Assembly: GCA_023398375.1 (NCBI GenBank)
Contig: JAEWSH010000042.1
Location: 372,001 to 436,000 of the forward strand
Reading direction: 5' to 3'
Source of the DNA: Bacillota bacterium
GTDB taxonomy: Bacteria > Bacillota > Clostridia > Lachnospirales > Lachnospiraceae
Length of the DNA: 64,000 nucleotides
Below, piece after piece: positions 44,803-53,811 of the stretch (within the stretch, counting starts at the first letter, position 1; each line of letters starts with the position of its first letter). Both the position numbers and the translations under genes were made by a program. The notes under the pieces are model-generated. The model saw nothing but the letters and a program-made list of their open reading frames with translations. It did not search any database and had not been told where the DNA came from.

Positions 44803-45441
44803 ATGATAAAAATTGGCATTATCTTAAATCAGGAAGGAAGGATTGCATCTCTTTTCGATGCGACAGAAATTGGAATCTACGAGAAAAATGGATCCAATTG
44901 GATGAAAATCTGTGAAGTAAAGGAATGCTTTAGTCAAAGAAATACGATGAATCAAATGCGGGAATTCTTGGATCAATTAATGATAGAGTTAAAAGATTGT
45001 AAGATTTTAATTGCTTCCATTCTTACAGGAATTCCCTTTATGATACTTGATAAAAAAGGTTTTATGCTTTGTGAAGCAGAAGAACTATCAGAACGGTTAT
45101 TGGAAGAAATCGCAATTGATTACGAAAAAATGGAGCAAAAGAAAAATCAGATGCAGCAAACAGTATTACAAGAGTATCCAACTGCACCATTTGAAACAAA
45201 TGAAAAGGGTATATATGAGCTCGATATTAGAAAATTACAGGAATGTCATCCGGAAATCTCTTCCAAAAAGGCAATCATTCCTTTTTTAAAAGAAATAAAG
45301 TTTTATAGTTTAATCATATACTGCGGTCATGTAATGCCATGGCTCGATATGGAACTTCCTGCTCTGGGTTTTCAGTATACAGCCAATAAAATAGAAGGAC
45401 AGGGATTTTGCGTGGAAATTGAGAAAACGCGTTGTGATTAA
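44803..45441 (+). CDS. AnfO-like nitrogenase accessory protein
   Basis: The 212-residue protein begins MIKIGIILNQEGRIASLFDATEIGIYEKNG and ends with a segment (KKAIIPFLKEIKFYSLIIYCGHVMPWLDMELPALGF, about 160-195). Both ends resemble the AnfO family as I remember it. AnfO is normally placed beside iron-only nitrogenase genes; its role is unclear. Here it follows nifV-alpha by three bases, at the end of a Mo-type cluster, and no anfD, anfG or anfK is present. The family match is from memory of motif pattern and is not certain. Confidence 0.6.
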   Translation: MIKIGIILNQEGRIASLFDATEIGIYEKNGSNWMKICEVKECFSQRNTMNQMREFLDQLMIELKDCKILIASILTGIPFMILDKKGFMLCEAEELSERLLEEIAIDYEKMEQKKNQMQQTVLQEYPTAPFETNEKGIYELDIRKLQECHPEISSKKAIIPFLKEIKFYSLIIYCGHVMPWLDMELPALGFQYTANKIEGQGFCVEIEKTRCD

Positions 45442-45515
45442 AGTTGCCTTTTATTACATAAAAAGTTTGATTCATTACAATCTTCTTCATTTTTCGGCTT
45501 TAAATTGCGATATAA

Positions 45516-45573
45516 GTGTGAGAAGTAATTCTAAGCAGTAAAGATACTACGCTAAGAATTGCTATACTCACAC
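45516..45573 (+). repeat. Long imperfect hairpin downstream of the nif cluster
   Basis: GTGTGAG (45516-45522) pairs with CTCACAC (45567-45573), and AGTAATTCT (45524-45532) pairs with AGAATTGCT (45555-45563) with one G-T pair. There is no T-run, so it is not a classical terminator. It is directly followed by the family 2 repeat hairpin, so the region before the next gene is strongly structured. Confidence 0.65.
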
Positions 45574-45655
45574 AGGAAGAAGCCTCTTGCGAGTCTTCTT
45601 CTCCCTGGCTATTTATGCCGCATTGAGCGGCATGTCGGGAAGTATGAAAAATAAA
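45573..45655 (+). repeat. Structured dispersed repeat, family 2, copy 1
   Basis: The element runs from ACAGGAAGAAGCCTC to about GGAAGTATGAAAAATA. It contains hairpin GAAGAAG-CTC/GAG-CTTCTTC (45577-45602, TTGC loop) and hairpin TGCCGC/GCGGCA (about 45616-45632). A diverged second copy lies at 58,374. It precedes the FliD-like gene by about 20 bases. Confidence 0.7.
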
Positions 45656-45676
45656 ATCAGGCGGGAGATATGTGAT

Positions 45677-46468
45677 ATGAGAATAGGGTATAATAGGAAT
45701 TCAGCCTTTGTAAAAGCAAGACTTTTATCAAGGGGAAAAACCAGTTTGGGAACAAACAAGAACACTTTATCGGGGACAAAGAGCAGTAATGTAAGTTCAC
45801 GCCTTCGATCAATAAGTGAAAAAATAGCATCTGCAAGTAAAAATGAAGAAGCCAGTACAAAACAGGTAAAGGCTGACTACACAGTCATGGAAAATGCGGC
45901 AGGTAGTCTGCAGGAGCATGCTGATAAATTATGGAAGACAGGTGATGATTCTCTATTTGACAAGGCAAAACCCATCAAAAAAGACAGTAATAAAGAAAAG
46001 GACATAGAAAATTCGACTCTACCAGAAGCAGAACTTGCAGCCAATAAAGAAAAAGTAGTAACAGAAATCAATTCCTTTATACAGGATTATAATACAATGG
46101 TAAGTAAGATGAATAGTATTGGTGGGACTATAAATAATCTCTATGTCAATCATCTAAAAAAATATGCCGCACAAAATTTTACTGCTTTAAAGGAATTGGG
46201 AATTACACAGGCATCGGACGGGACACTGAGGATAGATCAGAAGACCTTGAAAGCAGCAGATATTGATCAAATGCAAAATGTATTTGGAACAAAGGACGGA
46301 TTTGTCAGCAAGGTTGTTGAAAGAAGTAAAAATGTTGAGGCAAATGCTAAGAGTAATATTGCAGCACTCAATAAGAAAAGTTACATTTCAAGTTCAAATT
46401 ATAATCGCTATGGAAATCTCTATGGTGATTATGGAAGTAACGGAAGCAGTTATCATACAAGAGCATAA
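45677..46468 (+). CDS. Possible flagellar cap (FliD)-related protein
   Basis: The protein of about 263 residues has no signal peptide or membrane helix. Residues 1-50 are Ser/Lys-rich, and a helical region (about 30-75) is followed by a charged linker. The region from about 120 to 225 (EINSFIQDYNTMVSKMNS ... LKELGITQASDGTLRIDQKTLKAADIDQMQNVFGTKDGFVSKV) resembles the C-terminal FliD pattern, where GI..dGtL.iD..kL.. is followed by a V..vF stretch. The tail is Ser/Tyr/Gly-rich (SSSNYNRYGNLYGDYGSNGS). ATG 45677 has GGGAGA about eight bases upstream; the earlier TTG-type start would lie inside the repeat. Confidence 0.5.
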   Translation: MRIGYNRNSAFVKARLLSRGKTSLGTNKNTLSGTKSSNVSSRLRSISEKIASASKNEEASTKQVKADYTVMENAAGSLQEHADKLWKTGDDSLFDKAKPIKKDSNKEKDIENSTLPEAELAANKEKVVTEINSFIQDYNTMVSKMNSIGGTINNLYVNHLKKYAAQNFTALKELGITQASDGTLRIDQKTLKAADIDQMQNVFGTKDGFVSKVVERSKNVEANAKSNIAALNKKSYISSSNYNRYGNLYGDYGSNGSSYHTRA

Positions 46469-46633
46469 CAGGCAGATAAGGTGAAAACATAAAGTTAAAA
46501 TTTAATAAAATAATGCATTGCAATTTATGTACTTTTATGGTCAAATTAACGTATGGGTTTTTAAGGAAATCCTTTAATGGGGTTATGTGATGCCATTTGG
46601 GAAAATATTAATTTAAGAAGGAGTACGAATTGC

Positions 46634-47734
46634 ATGAAGAAAAAGTCATTATTGCTTCTTGTATCGATGGCAATGGTAATAGCATTGGCTGGTTGTGGAA
46701 AAAAAGAAGTGAAAGTTACAGAACAGACAGTTGAAACCGTGAATCCATTTGAAGAGGAAACGAAAGAGCCGGCAGAAGCGGAGGCAGCAGACGATGTTGT
46801 TCCAGAAGGAATGTATCGAAGTGAATTAACCAATGAACTGCTGGATGAAAGTCTTAAAAGCCAAAGACCGATTGCGGCTATGGTCGACAATGAATCATTG
46901 GCACTTCCGCATTATGGTTTAGCAGATGCGGACATTGTATATGAGATGATGAATAGTACACAAAACGGTAGAATTACCAGACTAATGGTACTGGTGAAAG
47001 ATTGGGAAAAGATTGAACAATTAGGAAGTATACGTAGTGTGAGACCGACTAATATTCTGTTAGCAGCAGAATGGAATGCGGTTATCTGCCATGACGGTGG
47101 ACCTTTCTATATAGATCCTTATATGGCAAATGATTATGCGGCACATTTCAGCGGTACATTTTCCAGAGTAAACAATGGAAAATCCAGAGAATATACGGAG
47201 TATATCCTGCCGGGAGATCTGGATAAGAATTTTAAAAATTCTAAATACAGCAAAGAATATGATCAATATTATCCGGGAACACATTATCAATTTGCAACGG
47301 AATCCAATCCGGTTGACCTGGGAAAGAATAGTGATGCAATAGATGCTGCTAAGGTAGAACTTCCATTTGAGCATAATGGTTCTAACTTACAGTATAATAA
47401 AGATACAAAGACATATGACTATTATGAGTATGGAAAACCACATTTAGACGGAGAAGATAAAGAACAATTAACATTTAAGAATCTTTTGATCCAGCGTTGT
47501 ACATACCATCAATATGATGAACATGGATATATGATTTTCAATTGTCTGACAGCAGATGAAAAAGGCTACTATATTACGGAAGGTAAGGCAATTCCTGTAA
47601 CATGGAACAAGCTAGGTGATACAGCTGTCACCAAATATTATGATTCAGAAGGCAATGAAATTACTATTAATACAGGTAAGACTTACATTGCACTTGTTCC
47701 GGATGATAACTGGGAAGAGTTAGTAATGGAATAA
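46634..47734 (+). CDS. DUF3048 (YerB-like) lipoprotein
   Basis: The protein of about 366 residues has a lipoprotein signal with lipobox (LAGCGKK, cysteine near residue 20) and a Glu/Ala/Val-rich linker. The DUF3048 domain pair follows: RPIAAMVDNESLALPHYGLADADIVYEMM at the start, and RITRLMVLVKDWEKIEQLGSIRSVRPTNILLA. The family is widespread in Firmicutes; Bacillus YerB is a member, and the function is not established. ATG 46634 has AAGGAG at good distance. A strong hairpin follows the gene. Confidence 0.88.
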   Translation: MKKKSLLLLVSMAMVIALAGCGKKEVKVTEQTVETVNPFEEETKEPAEAEAADDVVPEGMYRSELTNELLDESLKSQRPIAAMVDNESLALPHYGLADADIVYEMMNSTQNGRITRLMVLVKDWEKIEQLGSIRSVRPTNILLAAEWNAVICHDGGPFYIDPYMANDYAAHFSGTFSRVNNGKSREYTEYILPGDLDKNFKNSKYSKEYDQYYPGTHYQFATESNPVDLGKNSDAIDAAKVELPFEHNGSNLQYNKDTKTYDYYEYGKPHLDGEDKEQLTFKNLLIQRCTYHQYDEHGYMIFNCLTADEKGYYITEGKAIPVTWNKLGDTAVTKYYDSEGNEITINTGKTYIALVPDDNWEELVME

Positions 47735-47785
47735 TTTCTGTCCATAACTGTTATTATAAAACCGTAAGGCTAATAATATTTACCC

Positions 47786-47822
47786 CTGCAATCTTAAGTA
47801 CTAGGATTGCAGGGGGATTTTA
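47786..47822 (+). terminator. Terminator after the DUF3048 gene
   Basis: CCCTGCAATC (about 47786-47796) pairs with GATTGCAGGG (about 47806-47815), followed by a T-rich stretch. The hairpin may also serve the convergent AraC gene on the other strand. Confidence 0.8.
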
Positions 47823-47830
47823 ATTCATGG

Positions 47831-47924
47831 CAAGTGAATCGGCTTGCCGATTCATCTTGTTTACGCGAGTAACGAGCCAAATACAAGCAGGTATGCATTT
47901 GACGACTGCCGATTCATCTTGTTT
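47831..47924 (+). repeat. Structured dispersed repeat, family 1, copy D
   Basis: The leading hairpin is perfect: TGAATCGGC (47835-47843) and GCCGATTCA (47846-47854), extended by CAAG/CTTG. The 18-base module TGCCGATTCATCTTGTTT occurs twice here, at 47845-47862 and 47907-47924, flanking the ACGCGAGTAACGAGCC core. The core hairpin arms (47876-47887 and about 47892-47903) are degenerate. The second 18-base module overlaps the last codons and stop of the AraC gene on the minus strand. Confidence 0.82.
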
Positions 47925-48756
47925 GTCGAATTTCACCTGGAGTACATTGAAAACGTTCCCGAAATATCTTCCGGAAGAGCTTATAGTTATGGAATCCATG
48001 TTTCTCTAAGATTTCATAAAGAGGGGTTCGGCTATGAAGCAGATCTTTATAAATATGGGCAAGCCTAATTTCATTTAAATATTCAAGATACGTCTGTCCC
48101 ATGTATTGCTTAAAAATACGACAGAAGTATTGTGGCTGTAATTTTGCAAAATCAGCTATTTCCGGAATAGAAATTGGACGGTTATAGTTTTCTAAGGTAT
48201 AAGCAAGGACAGGTTCAAGACGTGTCAGGAATAAGCTGCTTTGCTGCTTTTGCCCCGTTCCGAGCGTGACGCGGAAGTTATGGTATAGTTGAAAAAGAAG
48301 TTCAAAAAGAAGACTGCTGAAATGCAGATTTCCGGCTTCTGGATTTACCGTTTCAATCACTTCCATATCCTTTAATATTTTTTTTATTTGTACCAGTTTG
48401 GTCAGATAACGTTCATCCCGGGAATAGATATCAAAATCGAAATAGTAAGTATCATAGTCTGGCATATAGTGTCTTAAAAACTGAGAAGGTATCTGAATCA
48501 AAATAGCAGTATTGCCATTCGGACTATGGGTAGAATGAACAACGCGTGAGTTGATTAAAATAATATCATCATCGTAGAGTTCTATTAGCTGGTCACCCAT
48601 CTTAACATTCAGGTTACCTGAAGTAACGTAAATGATTTCGAGTGAATTATGCCAATGAGTGGAAACAAAACTACTTTTATCATGAAACAGTTTAAAATAA
48701 ACATCCAGATACTCGTTGGGAAAAATAATTTCGTGTGGAATACTTTGGTTATTCAT
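47914..48756 (-). CDS. AraC-family transcriptional regulator
   Basis: This protein of about 280 residues has an N-terminal cupin-like sensing domain (about 20-160) with the FVSTHWHNSLEIIYVTSGNLNV motif and a C-terminal double helix-turn-helix AraC domain (about 180-280: ISIPEIADFAKLQPQYFCRIFKQYMGQTYLEYLNEIRL, then a second HTH ending FRERFQCTPGEIR). The stop codon (TGA, minus strand) falls in the repeated 18-base module of copy D. Internal ATG 48756 is chosen because GGGAG lies five bases before it. It is divergent from the beta-galactosidase gene, which it probably controls. Confidence 0.9.
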   Translation of the reverse strand: MNNQSIPHEIIFPNEYLDVYFKLFHDKSSFVSTHWHNSLEIIYVTSGNLNVKMGDQLIELYDDDIILINSRVVHSTHSPNGNTAILIQIPSQFLRHYMPDYDTYYFDFDIYSRDERYLTKLVQIKKILKDMEVIETVNPEAGNLHFSSLLFELLFQLYHNFRVTLGTGQKQQSSLFLTRLEPVLAYTLENYNRPISIPEIADFAKLQPQYFCRIFKQYMGQTYLEYLNEIRLAHIYKDLLHSRTPLYEILEKHGFHNYKLFRKIFRERFQCTPGEIRQTR

Positions 48757-48951
48757 ACATGCTCCCATTGTGTTCGTAAAATAGATAATATTGACCTATA
48801 AATTAAATAATATAATAACTTTATTAGTCGGAATTATAATGATAAAATTATTATAACATAATTTTGTTACAATATTTACTTACGAATAAGAAGATTGTTA
48901 TTTAAATGAAAGGAAAAGTTGCTGATTTAGTAACAAAGAGTAAGAAGGACA

Positions 48952-50961
48952 ATGAATAATTTTAATTTGTTATTTGGTGTTGCGTATTATCCGGAATATA
49001 TGCCTTATGACCGGATTGAAAAAGATATCTGCATGATGAAAGAAGCAGGTATGAACGTCATTCGCATTGCAGAGTCTACCTGGAGTACATTGGAACCGCA
49101 GGAGGGCGTATTTGATTTTTCCTATATTGACCGCGTTCTGACTATTGCAAATCGTGAAAGTATAGACGTTATCATAGGTACGCCGACCTATGCGATTCCA
49201 TCATGGCTTGCAAAGAAGGACTGTAATATTATGGTTACGACAAAAATGGGAAAGAAGTGCTACGGGGCACGTCAGATTATGGATATAACAAATGTTACAT
49301 TTCGCAAATATGCGGAACGTGTTATTTGTAAATTGTTGGAACACACTGCAGCAGTCAAAAACGTAATAGGATTTCAAATTGACAATGAAACCAAACATTA
49401 TGGAACCAGTGGTGATGACGTGCAGGTCCTATTTAAAACCTATTTGAAAAAAAAGTTTAAGACGACAGAGAATTTGAATGTAGCATTCGGGTTGGCATAT
49501 TGGAGCAATTCCATTCATTCATGGGATGATCTGCCGGATATGCGGGGCTGTATCAATGGTGGACTGGCAAGTGAATTTGAGAAGTTTCAAAGAGCTCTGG
49601 CAACAGAGTATCTCATGTGGCAATCTGCTATTGTAAAAAGATATCAGAGAGATGACCAGTTCATAACACATAATTTTGATTTTGAATGGAAAAAATTCGG
49701 TGCAGATATCGCACAGGATGGGTATTCTTATGGTGTACAGCCGGATATCAATCACTATGAAGCTTCTGCCGCAGTGACAATAGCCGGAACCGATATCTAT
49801 CACCCAACGCAGGATAATCTGACCGGTGCGGAGATTGCTTTTGGCGGAGATTCCATACGAAGTCTGAAGCAAAATAATTATTATGTACTGGAGTGTCAGG
49901 CACAGGCCTTTAAGTATTGGACACCGTATCCAGGTCAGTTGCGACAACAGGCGTATAGTCATCTGGCAAGTGGAGCGGAAAGTGTTATGTACTGGAACTG
50001 GCATTCTATCCATTCCGGCTATGAGACTTATTGGAAAGGACTATTGAGTCATGATCTGGATAGGAATCCAGCCTATGAGGAAGCATGTAGGATCGGAGCC
50101 GAATGGAAGAAAATAGGCAGTCATTTATTGCACCTTCAGAAAGAAAACAAAGTTGCATTGGTGGTAGATAATCTGTCATTAACAGCCTTTCAATGGTTCC
50201 CTATAGATAAAGACCTAAGTTATAATGATGTGGTACGTTGGGCTTATGATTCGCTTTATGAGATGAATATAGAATGTGATGTGATAGATATTAATGCGCT
50301 GGATATCAATAAATATGACATGATTATCACGCCTGCATTATATGCAGTCACAGAAGAAAAATTATATATGCTGCAACAGTTTGTAAAGCGTGGAGGTGTA
50401 TTGGTGAGTACTTTTAAATCGTTTGTCGCTGACGAATATCTTAAGGTATATCATAAAAAGCAGCCACATATTTTATATGATTGTTTTGGAATCAACTATA
50501 ACCAGTTCACGGAACCGGGAACCACTAAGCTGAATGGATATCCGGTGACTTATTGGGCTGAGCTGATAAAATCGGAAGGTGCCAAGGTAATTGCTTCTTA
50601 TGATCACAAGTATTGGAACCAATATGCAGCAATAACCGAAAACCAATATGGACAAGGAATGGCTTATTATGTCGCTTGTTATACGGACAAAGAGGTGTTG
50701 AAGACAGTATATCAAAGTGCACTTATGCATACATCTTTGAAAACAGGATATCCGGATATATGCTGGCCGATAACGATACGAAGCGGTCGCAATAACGAAG
50801 GAAAATTGCTTCACTATATCTTTCATTATAGTGAGGAGAGCGGAGTGATAAAATGTCCATATGACATGGTACGGGAGTTATTAACAGGAACGGTCTATAG
50901 AAAAGGGGAGACCATATCTTTATGTGATTGGGATATTAAGATTCTGATGGAGGACTATTAA
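48952..50961 (+). CDS. Beta-galactosidase, glycoside hydrolase family 42
   Basis: The 669-residue enzyme starts FGVAYYPEYMP and follows the GH42 TIM-barrel pattern (about 1-390), then a glutamine-amidotransferase-like trimerisation domain (about 390-600) and a C-terminal strand domain. The acid/base Glu is in GFQIDNETKHYG and the nucleophile Glu is probably in YYVLECQAQAF. There is no signal peptide, so it acts in the cytoplasm on imported galactosides. AAGGA precedes the ATG. It is divergent from the AraC regulator. Confidence 0.93.
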   Translation: MNNFNLLFGVAYYPEYMPYDRIEKDICMMKEAGMNVIRIAESTWSTLEPQEGVFDFSYIDRVLTIANRESIDVIIGTPTYAIPSWLAKKDCNIMVTTKMGKKCYGARQIMDITNVTFRKYAERVICKLLEHTAAVKNVIGFQIDNETKHYGTSGDDVQVLFKTYLKKKFKTTENLNVAFGLAYWSNSIHSWDDLPDMRGCINGGLASEFEKFQRALATEYLMWQSAIVKRYQRDDQFITHNFDFEWKKFGADIAQDGYSYGVQPDINHYEASAAVTIAGTDIYHPTQDNLTGAEIAFGGDSIRSLKQNNYYVLECQAQAFKYWTPYPGQLRQQAYSHLASGAESVMYWNWHSIHSGYETYWKGLLSHDLDRNPAYEEACRIGAEWKKIGSHLLHLQKENKVALVVDNLSLTAFQWFPIDKDLSYNDVVRWAYDSLYEMNIECDVIDINALDINKYDMIITPALYAVTEEKLYMLQQFVKRGGVLVSTFKSFVADEYLKVYHKKQPHILYDCFGINYNQFTEPGTTKLNGYPVTYWAELIKSEGAKVIASYDHKYWNQYAAITENQYGQGMAYYVACYTDKEVLKTVYQSALMHTSLKTGYPDICWPITIRSGRNNEGKLLHYIFHYSEESGVIKCPYDMVRELLTGTVYRKGETISLCDWDIKILMEDY

Positions 50962-51230
50962 TATGATTTTTGATTATGTAGCTGACGAAGATAGGTGTGT
51001 ACTATAAATTATATATAGTTGCCATAAAGCAGTACTGGATTTGAAATCTGGTGCTGTTTTTCGTTTTTGGCGTAGAAATATAGTATCATTTAAATTATAA
51101 TAGAAGAAAAAAGCTTGTAAATTAATATCATTGGGGTTGTTCTATTACTTCTGATGTTGAATAATATGAATGGTAAGCATCCTGCAGAAATACCATTAGA
51201 TCAGCGTTTGTTTTATGGTATTATGGTAAC
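50962..51230 (+). other. Gap between the beta-galactosidase and GGDEF genes with a terminator
   Basis: A palindrome ACTATA-N7-TATAGT lies at 51001-51019. A terminator-like hairpin around 51027-51062 has AGCAGTAC pairing imperfectly with GGTGCTG, GGATTT with AAATC, and T residues after. The rest is AT-rich with no clear promoter pair. No cyclic-di-GMP riboswitch was seen in front of this GGDEF gene. Confidence 0.5.
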
Positions 51231-51281
51231 ATGTTAGATGATAAATGCAAAGCAGATAGATGGTTAGGTGATGGTTTGAAT

Positions 51282-53690
51282 GTGAATTATTTATTGAGTG
51301 TGGTACTGCTTATATCGGCACTGGTGTTACTATATATTGGATTTTTTTCATGGAACAAGGGAAAATTATATATTTTCCTTTGTTTGTTAACAGTGTCTAT
51401 TTATGAATTTGGCTATGCATTTGAAATACTTTATGACAATCTGGAATGGGTAAAGTTCTGGATAAAAATAGAATACCTTGGAATTGTTTTTTTACCTTCG
51501 GCCTGGCTGGTTTTTGCACTGAATTTTACAGGATATAAGGAAAAAATAAACAAGCGTACGATTGGGATGCTGTTCATTTTTCCAGTTATTATATTATTAA
51601 TGAATTATACAAATGATTTCCATCATTTGTTTTATATAGATTTATCTATGAATTATGATGGGTTATTTCCAATTGTTGAAATCGTAAAAGGACCGTGGTA
51701 CTGGATTAATATTATTTATACGTATAGTCTTATGTTAATGGGTTTTTCTATTCTTGCTTCTGCTTATTTCAAATCGGTAGCGGTTGTAAGAAAACAAATA
51801 TTGTTAATTATGATTGGATGGGTTATTCCATGGGTATCAGATATTATATATTCTTTGGAGATTCTGCGGTTCAAAATTGATTTATGTCCGCTTACATTTA
51901 CACTTTCAGGAATTATAATCAGTTATGCAATATGGAATTTCAAACTGATAAGACTGACACCTATCGCAAGTGAAATAGTCTTTTCTAATATGACAGATGG
52001 CGTGATTATTTTAGATTCGGAAAATAATATTGTCAATTTTAATTGTTCGGCACAAAGTATCATCACTGCTTTACAAAATGAGAAAGTTGATACAAAAGAG
52101 ATAGAAGAACTATTTGCGGACTATAAAGAAGTATTGAATTTACTTCATGGAAACACAGATAAAGAAAACTTGATTGCAATTAAAAATAATGAAAACATAA
52201 GATATTATAAAGCAAATGTTAATATCATACATAAAAAAAATGGAAAAATCAAAGGGAAAATATTAACCTTTAATGATGTTACCGAAATCGAACAAAATAG
52301 AAAAAAACTGGCAGAAAATTTAAATTTTCTGCAGACATTTATTGATGCCATTCCGAACCCTATTTATTCAAAAGACGAGAACGGTGTATATAATCATTGC
52401 AATATCGCTTTTACAGAATTTTTAGGGATAAAAAAGGATGAAGTAATTGGGAGTACGGCAAATGAAATATTTGAAAAAGAATTGGCTGACACATACGTTA
52501 AATTTGATAAGTATCTGGCAGAGCAAAGAAAAGCTCAGGTCTATGAATCAAAAATGAAGTATAAAGACGGCACGCACCGTGATGTCATTTTCAGTAAATC
52601 CATGATAACGGATGAACAGGGAAACAGTAAGGGGATCGCGGGTGTTGTGGTAGATATTTCTGAACAAAAAAAGAATGAAGAAAAAATAAATAAGCTTTTA
52701 AAGTTGAAAGAGGCAATGATTAAGATTGGGTATTCTATCAATGAGATATCAAATATAGAGGATTTACTTCAGTTGATCCTAAATGAGGTAATAAGCTGTA
52801 TTGATGACAGAAGCAGTGGGTCAGTATTACTGATAGATAAGGATAATATGCTAAAGATTCCTGTGGCAAGAGGTTATAGAATGGAAGATACAAAGAAATT
52901 CTGCATATCACTGGAAGAACATCTGGAATGGTTTAATAAGGGGGAAAAAATTGATAGAACGGTCATACTGAATGGCATTGATAAATCAGGCAGTGTTAAT
53001 ATGCTTGACACAATAGAAGGAATACAAATAAAGTCATCTATTTGTGCACCAGTCATTATAGAGGGTGATTTATTTGGATTTATTAATATAGATAGTGAAT
53101 ACGATGATATCTTTAATCAGCTGGAAGTAGAGCTGATGGAATATATGAGGAACCAGGCAGCTAATGCAATTGCAAAACACAGACTTTATGAAGAAATCCT
53201 GCATTTGTCGAGATATGATAAGTTAACGAATGTATATAATAGAAGTTATTTTGAACAACTATTTCAGAATGGTATCTATAATACAGAAGAAAAATCAGAA
53301 TTCTTAATTGCGATATTTGATGTAAATGGATTAAAGCTGGTTAATGATAGCTTTGGTCACCTGGCTGGCGACGAACTAATTAAAAAATTTGCCGAAGGAT
53401 TGTACCATTTATCCAAGAGCGGAGATATTATAGCCAGATTTGGAGGAGATGAATTTGTAGGAGTTTTTTATCATGAAGATTATGATAGCCTGATTTGCAG
53501 GCTGCGATTATTCATTCAATATTTGGATGAAAATCCGATATTGTTTGATGATAAGAAAATTATTTGTAAATTTAGTTATGGTATCGTTCGTTTTCCGGAA
53601 GAGGCAAAAAAACTGAATGATTTAATCAGGATTGCTGACGAACGGATGTATCAATATAAGCGAATCACTAAGTGTAATGAAATAAGATGA
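51282..53690 (+). CDS. Membrane PAS-GAF-GGDEF diguanylate cyclase
   Basis: The protein is about 802 residues: a 7TM sensor-like N-terminus (about 1-220), two PAS domains (about 220-330 and 340-460), a GAF-like domain (about 475-630) and GGDEF (about 640-800). The GGDEF motif is intact (RFGGDEFVGVF) and predicts diguanylate cyclase activity; the inhibitory RxxD site is absent (KSGD at that position). The frame is open from an ATG at 51231. GTG 51282 or TTG 51276 is favoured because AGGTGATGG at 51266-51274 is the only good ribosome binding site and the membrane domain begins right after it. Confidence 0.88.
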   Translation: MNYLLSVVLLISALVLLYIGFFSWNKGKLYIFLCLLTVSIYEFGYAFEILYDNLEWVKFWIKIEYLGIVFLPSAWLVFALNFTGYKEKINKRTIGMLFIFPVIILLMNYTNDFHHLFYIDLSMNYDGLFPIVEIVKGPWYWINIIYTYSLMLMGFSILASAYFKSVAVVRKQILLIMIGWVIPWVSDIIYSLEILRFKIDLCPLTFTLSGIIISYAIWNFKLIRLTPIASEIVFSNMTDGVIILDSENNIVNFNCSAQSIITALQNEKVDTKEIEELFADYKEVLNLLHGNTDKENLIAIKNNENIRYYKANVNIIHKKNGKIKGKILTFNDVTEIEQNRKKLAENLNFLQTFIDAIPNPIYSKDENGVYNHCNIAFTEFLGIKKDEVIGSTANEIFEKELADTYVKFDKYLAEQRKAQVYESKMKYKDGTHRDVIFSKSMITDEQGNSKGIAGVVVDISEQKKNEEKINKLLKLKEAMIKIGYSINEISNIEDLLQLILNEVISCIDDRSSGSVLLIDKDNMLKIPVARGYRMEDTKKFCISLEEHLEWFNKGEKIDRTVILNGIDKSGSVNMLDTIEGIQIKSSICAPVIIEGDLFGFINIDSEYDDIFNQLEVELMEYMRNQAANAIAKHRLYEEILHLSRYDKLTNVYNRSYFEQLFQNGIYNTEEKSEFLIAIFDVNGLKLVNDSFGHLAGDELIKKFAEGLYHLSKSGDIIARFGGDEFVGVFYHEDYDSLICRLRLFIQYLDENPILFDDKKIICKFSYGIVRFPEEAKKLNDLIRIADERMYQYKRITKCNEIR

Positions 53691-53811
53691 ATTGTTACTA
53701 TTCGGTATCTAAAACTGCTAGAAACAAAGTATATGTTGTGCTATACTTTAGACTTAGGAAAATGGCTATGTTGCTTGCAAGGAATGACATTAAAGCGGGT
53801 AGGGAATACGA

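Noticed and set aside
45587..45676. N-terminal extension of the FliD-like protein
   Set aside because: The extension lies in the family 2 repeat; the ribosome binding site fits ATG 45677.
51100..51280. A second cyclic-di-GMP riboswitch before the PAS-GAF-GGDEF gene
   Set aside because: Neither GEMM-I nor type II conserved blocks are present.
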